Assembly (NCBI GenBank): GCA_023432885.1
Contig: JAEZEU010000487.1
Span: forward strand, 1 to 21,067
DNA: 21,067 bases
Source: Pseudomonadota bacterium
GTDB taxonomy: Bacteria > Pseudomonadota > Alphaproteobacteria > Rhizobiales > Xanthobacteraceae
Direction: 5' to 3'
A model generated the notes under the pieces. The model was not told where the DNA came from and ran no database searches. It saw nothing but the letters and a program-made list of their open reading frames with translations. Positions 13,907-20,370 of the stretch are shown in pieces. The position numbers and the translations under genes are program-made. Position 1 is the first letter of the stretch; each line of letters begins with the position of its first letter.

Positions 13907-15008
13907 AATTTTGGACGAAGCCGACCGTCTGATGACGGTCTGCAATTCCTGCCGCTACTGCGAGGGCCTGTGCGCGGTCTTCCCCGCGATGGAGATGCGC
14001 CGCTCGTTCTCGGACGGCGACCTCAATTATTTCGCCAATCTCTGCCACGCCTGCGGCGCCTGCTACACCGATTGCCAGTTCTCGCCGCCGCATGAATTCA
14101 GCGTCAATGTGCCGCAGACGCTCGCGATCGCGCGCGCCGAGTCATACGCCGCCTATGCCTGGCCGCGCGCCTTTGCCGGTATTTTTGCCCGCAACGGACT
14201 CGCCATCAGCCTTATCGCGGCGCTGAGCGTCGCCGCCTTCATCCTCGGTTTTACCGCCTGGCACGACAAGCAGATCCTGTTCGGCGTGCATACCGGCCCC
14301 GGCGCGTTCTACCGGCTGATGCCGCACAACGCGATGGCGGCGCTGTTCGGCGCGGTCTTTCTTTATGCCGTGGTGGCGCTGGTCATGGGCGTGCGCGCCT
14401 TCTGGCGCGACATCGGCGAGCCCGTCGGCATGAAGAGCGATACAGGCTCGCTCTGGCAGGCGATCCGCGATGCCGCCAGCCTGCGCTATCTCGACGGCGG
14501 CGGCGTCGGCTGCTTCAACGAGGACGACCGCCCGACGGATCGCCGCAGGCTGTATCACCACTTCACCTTCTACGGCTTCCTCTTGTGTTTTGCCGCAACC
14601 TCCGTGGCGACGCTGTATCACTATCTGCTCGCGCGCGAGGCGCCCTACCCGTGGTGGGATGCGCCGGTGGTGCTCGGCACGCTCGGCGGCATCGGGCTCC
14701 TGATCGGGCCGATCGGCCTGCTCGTGGAAAAATGGAAGCGCGATCCCGCGCTGGTCGATGAGCAGCGCATGGGGATGGACACCGCGTTCATCGTGATGCT
14801 GTTCCTCACCAGCCTCACCGGGATGGCGCTGCTGCTGCTGCGCGAAACCGCCGCCATGGGCACGCTGCTGGCCCTGCATCTCGGCGTCGTGTTCGCGCTG
14901 TTCCTGACCCTGCCTTATGGAAAATTCGTCCACGGCATCTACCGCTTCGTCGCCCTGGTGCGCTACGCGCGGGAGCGGCGGATGATGGGGAATGGCGGGG
15001 CTGACTGA
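13893..15008 (+). CDS. tcuB: Membrane Fe-S electron-transfer protein TcuB
   Basis: A 371-residue partner that takes electrons from FADH2 of TcuA and passes them to the membrane quinone pool. The N-terminal soluble part binds two [4Fe-4S] clusters: Cys17, Cys20, Cys23, Cys27 (CNSCRYCEGLC) and Cys51, Cys54, Cys57, Cys61 (CHACGACYTDC). Then come about six hydrophobic segments, around 103-123, 147-167, 224-244, 258-278, 297-316 and 325-341. Histidines at 222-223, 243, 329 and 347 lie near the helices and could bind heme. The start ATG at 13893 overlaps the tcuA stop by 14 nt; an in-frame ATG at 13854 would overlap more and lacks support. No tcuC-type citrate/tricarballylate symporter gene follows. 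The C-terminus is full length. Confidence 0.88.
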   Translation: MHGTRILDEADRLMTVCNSCRYCEGLCAVFPAMEMRRSFSDGDLNYFANLCHACGACYTDCQFSPPHEFSVNVPQTLAIARAESYAAYAWPRAFAGIFARNGLAISLIAALSVAAFILGFTAWHDKQILFGVHTGPGAFYRLMPHNAMAALFGAVFLYAVVALVMGVRAFWRDIGEPVGMKSDTGSLWQAIRDAASLRYLDGGGVGCFNEDDRPTDRRRLYHHFTFYGFLLCFAATSVATLYHYLLAREAPYPWWDAPVVLGTLGGIGLLIGPIGLLVEKWKRDPALVDEQRMGMDTAFIVMLFLTSLTGMALLLLRETAAMGTLLALHLGVVFALFLTLPYGKFVHGIYRFVALVRYARERRMMGNGGAD

Positions 15009-15011
15009 CCG

Positions 15012-15112
15012 CCGTTCCGGGGCGATGCGAACCCGCAAAGTCTCAGGCCCAATCGCGCATCGGCAAAACTCGAGATTTGGAGTTGGGCTCTGCAAGCCGC
15101 CCGGAATGACGG
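15012..15112. repeat. Degenerate intergenic palindromic repeat, family A
   Basis: The ends CCGTTCCGGGG (from 15012) and CCCGGAATGACGG (to 15112) are nearly complementary and match the perfect ends of the 9440-9545 element. Internal AATCGCGCATCGG wording also recurs there. It starts 4 nt after the tcuB stop and could form the 3' structure of the tcu transcript. Confidence 0.65.
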
Positions 15113-15121
15113 CTGAGTGTT

Positions 15122-15311
15122 CGTCATTGCGAGCCACCCGGTGGGCGCGAAGCGCCGCCGGATGACGGGCTGCGCGAAGCAATCCAGCTTTCTGCTCGCC
15201 GAGCGATAGATTGCTTCCGCCTTCGCTATTGTGCTTCCGCGGACTCCCAGCCTGCGAAGCTTGCGCAGCAAGCGAAGAAAGTTTCGTCGCCTTCGCTTCC
15301 TCGCAATGACG
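15122..15311. repeat. Composite intergenic palindromic repeat, family B
   Basis: Perfect 12-bp terminal inverted repeats CGTCATTGCGAG (15122-15133) and CTCGCAATGACG (15300-15311). Inside are a second pair of arms, GAAGCAAT (15176-15183) and ATTGCTTC (15210-15217), and another GATGACGGG motif at 15161. At 190 bp it is more than twice the 4068-4151 copy, as if one element had inserted into or duplicated within another. With the family A element at 15012-15112 it fills most of the tcuB-hyuA gap; 15312-15428 shows nothing I can name. Confidence 0.7.
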
Positions 15312-15428
15312 GCGGCGGCGCTCCCACCGCCTCGCCACAGACGACCCCTTCACCGCCGCGGTGCCGCGCCGGAGAGTTTGCGCGCGGGAGCGGCAGAACG
15401 GCGACAATTTAGCACAACCGGCCAGGCG

Positions 15429-15458
15429 TTGACGTCGTGGAATTTCGTGGGATACCAT
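15429..15458 (+). promoter_or_regulatory. Candidate promoter of the hyuAB operon
   Basis: TTGACG at 15429-15434 (5 of 6 to the -35 consensus), an 18-nt spacer, then TACCAT at 15453-15458 (4 of 6 to the -10 consensus). It is the best match in the 178 bp between the repeat and the hyuA TTG start. The -10 element lies inside the inverted repeat at 15446-15469. Confidence 0.45.
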
Positions 15459-15469
15459 CGCATCCCACG
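15446..15469. promoter_or_regulatory. Candidate operator upstream of hyuA
   Basis: CGTGGGAT and ATCCCACG are perfect 8-bp inverted arms separated by 8 nt. The site overlaps the candidate -10 element and ends 8 nt before the hyuA ribosome-binding site. Position and symmetry suit a dimeric repressor, for example the GntR-family protein encoded at the end of the same cluster; that pairing is inferred. Confidence 0.5.
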
Positions 15470-15489
15470 CATTTGGTAGGAGTTGCAGC

Positions 15490-17562
15490 TTGTCCAGCTA
15501 TCGGGTTGGGGTTGATATCGGCGGAACCTTCACCGACTTCACAGTCGCGAATATCGAGACAGGCGAGGTCATCGTCGAGAAGTGCCTGACCACCCCGGGC
15601 CGGCCCGACGAAGGGGTGATGACCGGCCTTGGTCTATGCGAACAGCGTTGGCCGGATGCCGTTCGCAAAGCCGATTCAGTCATCCATGCGACCACGCTTC
15701 TCACGAATGTGGTGTTGGAGCGCAAGGCGGGCGCGATAGGACTCCTCGCGACAAAGGGCTTCCGGGACGTTCTCGAATTCGGTCGAGAGACGCGATACGA
15801 CGTTTACGATCCGTTCATTGAATTTCCGGTGCCGATGGCGCCGCGCAACCTGCGCGTAGGCATCAGCGAGCGCATGCTCGTCGACGGAACGGTGCAGCAG
15901 CCGCTCAATGAAGACGAGGTCAGACAAGCCGCGCAATTGTTCCGGCAAGCGGACGTGCGGGCAGTCGCTGTCTGCTTTCTGCACTCTTATCAATACGGCG
16001 AGCATGAACGCCGCGCGCGCGAGATCCTGCTGGAGGAATTGCCGGGGGTCGAGGTATCGATATCGAGCGAAGTCCATCCCGAACCCAAGGAATACGAGAG
16101 AACGTCGACCACGGTTGTCGATGCCTATGTGAAACCAACGGCGGCGCGTTATCTCGATCACCTCGTCGCGCAGCTCGGCGCGAAGGGCTACAACAACAGC
16201 CTCTTCATGATGCTGTCGAACGGAGGCACGGCGTCCGCGGACACCGTGAAGAGATTCCCCGTCCAGGCCGTGGAGTCGGGCCCTGCGGCCGGGGTCGAAG
16301 CTGCAATGCACTACGGGCGATTGATCGGGGAAGCCCGGCTCCTGTCCTTCGACATGGGCGGCACGACCGCGAAGCTCTGTCTCGTCGAGGATGGCAAGGC
16401 CGCCCGCACGCAGAGCTTCGAAGTCGATCGCGTGCAGCGCTTCAAGGAAGGCAGCGGCGTGCCGATCGCCATTCCGGTTTATGACCTCCTGGAGATCGGC
16501 GCCGGTGGCGGCAGTATCGCTCGCGTGAACAGTCTGTCCTTGCTTCAGGTTGGTCCGGATAGCGCCAGCTCCAAGCCGGGACCCGCCTGCTATGGCTTGG
16601 GAGGTGAAGATCCAACCGTAACCGATGCGGATCTTGCTCTCGGCTATCTCGCTCCCGAAAGCTTTCTTGGCGGCTCGATGAAACTGGATCTCGACGCTGC
16701 CAAGCGGGCGCTCTCGAACAAGATCGCGGCCAAGTCGGGCATTACCGAGAGCGAGGCCGCCTGGGGCGTACACAATCTGGTCAATGAGACAATGGCCTCG
16801 GCGGCAAGGGTCTATGTTGCGGAGAAGGGACAAGCACCGCGCGACCTGTCCCTCGTGGCGTTTGGAGGCGCAGGCCCGGTCCACGCTGTCGGTCTTGCGC
16901 GGAAGCTTGGCTGTCCCCGCGTCATCATCCCCCCGCTTCCAGGCGTCATGTCGTCCTTCGGACTGCTTGCAGCGCCGGTCGCCGTCGAACGCTCGCGATC
17001 AATCCGACGGAGGCTGATCGATTGCGACGTCAAGACCTTGCAGGATGTGACCCGGCAACTGGAGCACGAAGCACAAAATCTGCTGCCACCGGGCTTGAAG
17101 ATATCGTTCCGTTATTCCGTGGACGTGATGCGCGTCGGACAGGATTATCCCATCGAGGTCGAATTCGACGGCAACTGGACTCGCGCTGGCGCAATCAGCG
17201 ATCTTCAGGGTTCATTCGACCAGGTGTATGCGCGGCTCTACGGCCGCGTCGATGACGAAACGCCGCTTCAGCTGGTGACCGTGCGGGTGGCCGCGCTCCA
17301 TGAAGTAAAGGCGCCGCGGATCGCTCTGCCGACGACCACCTCTAAGGTTCCGTCGAAGAGTCGTCCGATCTACTCGCCGATATCGGGCAAGTTCGTTTCG
17401 GCGGTCGTGGTGCAGAGAAGCGACCTCTCGCCGGGAACAAAAATCCCGGGACCGGCAATCATCGAGGAGCGGGAATCGACCACTGTCATCGATGTCGGCG
17501 ATGTTCTGCGCGTCGATGCCGTGGGATGCCTGATTGTCGACCTCGCCATCGCATCGGTCTGA
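15490..17562 (+). CDS. hyuA: Hydantoinase A / 5-oxoprolinase-family ATPase subunit (TTG start)
   Basis: A 690-residue HyuA-type subunit. With HyuB it would hydrolyse a cyclic amide (N-methylhydantoin, oxoproline or similar) or activate a carboxylate, using ATP. Sugar-kinase/actin-like nucleotide motifs are present: VGVDIGGTFTDF at 6-17, VESGPAAGVEAA at 261-272, DMGGTTAKL at 288-296, EIGAGGGSIA at 335-344, and GPACYGLGGEDPTVTDAD at 364-381. The usual GGTSTD of many hydantoinases reads GGTTAK here. There is no signal peptide. The start is TTG with AGGAG at 15478-15482, 7 nt upstream, leading straight into the conserved N-terminus. hyuB follows after 12 nt. Codons are visibly less G/C-ended than in tcuAB. 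The substrate is unknown; acetone or acetophenone carboxylase-type relatives remain possible. Confidence 0.88.
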   Translation: MSSYRVGVDIGGTFTDFTVANIETGEVIVEKCLTTPGRPDEGVMTGLGLCEQRWPDAVRKADSVIHATTLLTNVVLERKAGAIGLLATKGFRDVLEFGRETRYDVYDPFIEFPVPMAPRNLRVGISERMLVDGTVQQPLNEDEVRQAAQLFRQADVRAVAVCFLHSYQYGEHERRAREILLEELPGVEVSISSEVHPEPKEYERTSTTVVDAYVKPTAARYLDHLVAQLGAKGYNNSLFMMLSNGGTASADTVKRFPVQAVESGPAAGVEAAMHYGRLIGEARLLSFDMGGTTAKLCLVEDGKAARTQSFEVDRVQRFKEGSGVPIAIPVYDLLEIGAGGGSIARVNSLSLLQVGPDSASSKPGPACYGLGGEDPTVTDADLALGYLAPESFLGGSMKLDLDAAKRALSNKIAAKSGITESEAAWGVHNLVNETMASAARVYVAEKGQAPRDLSLVAFGGAGPVHAVGLARKLGCPRVIIPPLPGVMSSFGLLAAPVAVERSRSIRRRLIDCDVKTLQDVTRQLEHEAQNLLPPGLKISFRYSVDVMRVGQDYPIEVEFDGNWTRAGAISDLQGSFDQVYARLYGRVDDETPLQLVTVRVAALHEVKAPRIALPTTTSKVPSKSRPIYSPISGKFVSAVVVQRSDLSPGTKIPGPAIIEERESTTVIDVGDVLRVDAVGCLIVDLAIASV

Positions 17563-17574
17563 GAGGATACCAAA

Positions 17575-19344
17575 ATGAAACTTGACGCTGTCTTGACGCA
17601 AATCCTCTGGAGCCGCGTGATCTCCGTCGTCGATGAGGCCGCTACCGGTCTGATCAGGACCTCGTACTCGTCGGTGGTTCGGGACTTCAACGACTTCTCC
17701 TGCGGGTTTTTCGATATCCGCGGCAACCTTGTTGCGCATTCCACCAAGACCACGACCGCATTCATCGGCGTGATGCCGTATCTCCTGAAGAACTTCATGG
17801 GAGCGTTCGAATTCGGCGATCTCGTTGCCGGCGATGTCCTAGTAACCAATGATCCGTGGCTCGGGACCGGTCACACATATGATTTGTCGGTCGCATCGCC
17901 GATCTTCCATCGCAATGAACTGGTCGGATTCGCGGTCTGCATCGTGCATCACATGGATGTCGGCGGCCGCATGGCAACCACGGAGTCCAAGGACATGTAC
18001 GAAGAGGGGCTTCGCATTCCCATGCTGAAGCTCTATCGCGCCGGCGAGATGGACAGGACGCTTGAAGCGATCATCAAGAACAACATCCGGGAGCCGGAAA
18101 AGGTCTTTGGCGACATCCGCGCGCAGGTCGTCGCCAACAACGTCTGCGGACGCGGCATCGCCAAATTGCTGGATGATTACAACATCGGCGCCGAAGAGCT
18201 CGATACGCTTTCGAGCGAAATAGTCCGGCGCAGCGAGGCCAGCCTGCGTTCGAAGATACAGGAACTGCCGAAGGGCACCTTTGAGAATGCGGTGCGACTG
18301 CCGCCCATTGGCGGGGTAAGCGACATCGACATCAAGGTCGCCGTCACGATCAGGAACGACGAGATCGATATCGATTACAGCGGCACCTGCGGTGAGATTC
18401 CGGCAGCGGTGAACGTAACGTTCAATATGACGCGCTCATACAGCATGTATCCGATCAAGATGGTGCTCGATCCGACCGTCCCCAACAACGAAGGCTGCTT
18501 CAATCCGGTCAGGGTCAGCGCTCCGGTGGGCTCCCTTCTCAACTGCCAGCCCCCTGCCCCGACCTGGGGCCGCACCATGATTTGCCACAACATTCCGGAA
18601 ATCGTGTTTGGTGCTTTGGCGCAAGCCATTCCGGATCGTATCATGGCCGGCAGCGGCGCAACGCCGCTTGTCTTCACCTATTTCCGCGCCAAGCGGGCGG
18701 GCAAGACGACGGTCGCAATTGCTTCCAGCATGGGTGGAATGGGGGCGACATCGCGGGCCGATGGCCTCTCGTGCCGAAGCTTCCCGTTCAATATCGGAAA
18801 CATTCCGGTCGAAACCATCGAGCGCGACCTCCCGATCATCTATCGCCGCAAGGAAATGATCGACGACTCGGGCGGCCCGGGTCTCAATCGCGGCGGACTT
18901 GGCCAGGTCACCGAAATGGTCGTGGCCGATGGAAACCTGGCGCCCGATGAGCCGCTCGTTGTCGGCATCCGAGGGTCGGGCCGCAGTCCCGAATCGACCT
19001 ATCCGGTGTTCGGACGGCTGGGAGGCGGTGTCGGGCGCGGCGAAATGCTGGCTTTGAACGGCACGCGGATTCCCCATGGTCCCCAGCAATCCATGAAGCC
19101 GGGCGACGTTTTGCAAATCGCCCTGCCAGGCGGCGGAGGCTTTGGCGATCCGCTGCAGCGCGATCCGGAACGCGTTCGAGCCGACGTCGAGTTGGGCTAC
19201 GTCACGGTTCAATCGGCGCATGAGGATTACGGCGTCGTTCTCCAGGCGACCGGCGAGGTCGACGAAAAAGCTACGATTTCCGCACGCAAGAGCCGCAAGG
19301 CGAAACACGCAAAATCCAAACACACGAAAACCGCAGCCGAATAA
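17575..19344 (+). CDS. hyuB: Hydantoinase B / oxoprolinase-family subunit
   Basis: A 589-residue HyuB-type subunit that pairs with HyuA. Conserved features are SSVVRDFNDFSCGFFD at 32-47, NDPWLGTGHTYDL at 92-104 (the family's ND-P..G..H..D metal/substrate motif), HHMDVGGRM at 125-133, DYSGT near 263, NMTRSY near 284, and the C-terminal LPGGGGFGDPLQRDPERV, which is the family signature. The ATG is 12 nt after the hyuA stop, with AGAGGA overlapping that stop codon, so the two are translationally coupled and should form a complex. The last about 20 residues (ARKSRK..KHAKSKHTKTAAE) are an unusually Lys-rich, probably disordered tail. The reaction is as for HyuA; the substrate is unassigned. Confidence 0.9.
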   Translation: MKLDAVLTQILWSRVISVVDEAATGLIRTSYSSVVRDFNDFSCGFFDIRGNLVAHSTKTTTAFIGVMPYLLKNFMGAFEFGDLVAGDVLVTNDPWLGTGHTYDLSVASPIFHRNELVGFAVCIVHHMDVGGRMATTESKDMYEEGLRIPMLKLYRAGEMDRTLEAIIKNNIREPEKVFGDIRAQVVANNVCGRGIAKLLDDYNIGAEELDTLSSEIVRRSEASLRSKIQELPKGTFENAVRLPPIGGVSDIDIKVAVTIRNDEIDIDYSGTCGEIPAAVNVTFNMTRSYSMYPIKMVLDPTVPNNEGCFNPVRVSAPVGSLLNCQPPAPTWGRTMICHNIPEIVFGALAQAIPDRIMAGSGATPLVFTYFRAKRAGKTTVAIASSMGGMGATSRADGLSCRSFPFNIGNIPVETIERDLPIIYRRKEMIDDSGGPGLNRGGLGQVTEMVVADGNLAPDEPLVVGIRGSGRSPESTYPVFGRLGGGVGRGEMLALNGTRIPHGPQQSMKPGDVLQIALPGGGGFGDPLQRDPERVRADVELGYVTVQSAHEDYGVVLQATGEVDEKATISARKSRKAKHAKSKHTKTAAE

Positions 19345-19373
19345 TCCGCAAACTCTCTTATGGAATGTGAAAA

Positions 19374-20342
19374 ATGCGAAGTGCCTGCCTTCTCAGTGTC
19401 ATAGCAACGTTGCTCTCTTCCTCGATCAGCTTCGCCCAGGGAGCCGACTACCCGAACCGGCCGATCGAATTGATCTTGCCGGCCGCGGCGGGCGGCACCA
19501 CCGATACAGCGGTGCGGATGCTCGCGGATAAATGGCGCGAAACCCTCGGCCAGCCCATCGTTGTGGTGAACAAGCCGGGCGCCGGCGGTGCAATCGGAGC
19601 CTCCGCCGTCGCCAAGGCGGCCCCGGATGGCTACACGCTTCTCGGCGCGTTTGATTCGATCACGGTCGCATTGCCGATCGTCAACAAGGTCGACTACAGC
19701 TTCGACAGCTTTACCTATCTCAACGGCTTTGGGGTCGGCACCGTCTTCTTTGCGGTGCGCGCGGACTCCCCGTGGAAAAACATCAAGGACTTCGTGGAAG
19801 CGGCCAAGGCGGCGGAGAAGGCTGGCAAGCCATTCACCTATGCTTCCTATGGGTTCGGAGTCATCACTCACTTCACCGCTGAGCGCCTCTGGCAACAAAC
19901 GGGCGCAAAGCTCCAGTACGTCACCTACCGCTCAAGTCCGGAGTCGGCGGTCGCTCTGTTGGGTGGACACGTCGATCTGGCGGTCACGGCCGGCACCGGC
20001 GGTGTTGCAACGAACCCTGACATCCGCATCATCGGCGTCGCAGCCAAGACTAGACGGCCTGATCTCGCCTCTGTGCCGACCTTGCTGGAACAGGGGTATG
20101 ACGTTTCGCTGGATTATATTTCCGGCGTGCTCGCGCCGGCAGGGCTTCCCGAACCGGTAAAACAGAAGTTGCTGAAGGCTATCGCCAACACGAACACGAA
20201 GTATGGCGAGGAGCTCAAGCGGGACATGCTCAAGGCAGACCTTCTCTATGCGGATATTTCGGGTGACCAGATGAGGGCCACCTGGGAAGAGCGCGAAAAA
20301 TGGTTCCGCGAAGTTGCGCCGCGTCTCGAACTGAAGCGTTAG
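19374..20342 (+). CDS. Bug/TctC-family periplasmic solute-binding protein
   Basis: A 322-residue tripartite tricarboxylate transporter (TTT) receptor of the Bug family. A Sec signal peptide is clear: MRSAC, a hydrophobic core to about residue 18, and an SFA|QG cleavage site after Ala21. The mature protein shows YPNRPIELILPAAAGGTTD (26-44), VVVNKPGAGGAIGASAVAKAAPDGYTLL and GGHVDLAVTAG, all diagnostic of Bug proteins, which bind carboxylates or their amides in the periplasm. It lies 29 nt after hyuB and is probably in the same operon, so it likely delivers the hyuAB substrate. No tctA or tctB membrane genes are visible here, a common state for Bug genes. The ATG has a weak GGA ribosome-binding site. 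Confidence 0.9.
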   Translation: MRSACLLSVIATLLSSSISFAQGADYPNRPIELILPAAAGGTTDTAVRMLADKWRETLGQPIVVVNKPGAGGAIGASAVAKAAPDGYTLLGAFDSITVALPIVNKVDYSFDSFTYLNGFGVGTVFFAVRADSPWKNIKDFVEAAKAAEKAGKPFTYASYGFGVITHFTAERLWQQTGAKLQYVTYRSSPESAVALLGGHVDLAVTAGTGGVATNPDIRIIGVAAKTRRPDLASVPTLLEQGYDVSLDYISGVLAPAGLPEPVKQKLLKAIANTNTKYGEELKRDMLKADLLYADISGDQMRATWEEREKWFREVAPRLELKR

Positions 20343-20370
20343 TTGCTAATGGCTTGCGAAAACAATAGAT

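Noticed and set aside
15122..15311. The repeat block considered as a CRISPR array or insertion sequence.
   Set aside because: Arms are inverted, not regularly spaced direct repeats, and there is no transposase reading frame or spacer pattern.
14142..15458. A 438-residue minus-strand open frame over tcuB and the repeats.
   Set aside because: It is antisense to the TcuB membrane domain and runs through palindromic repeats; no recognisable motif.
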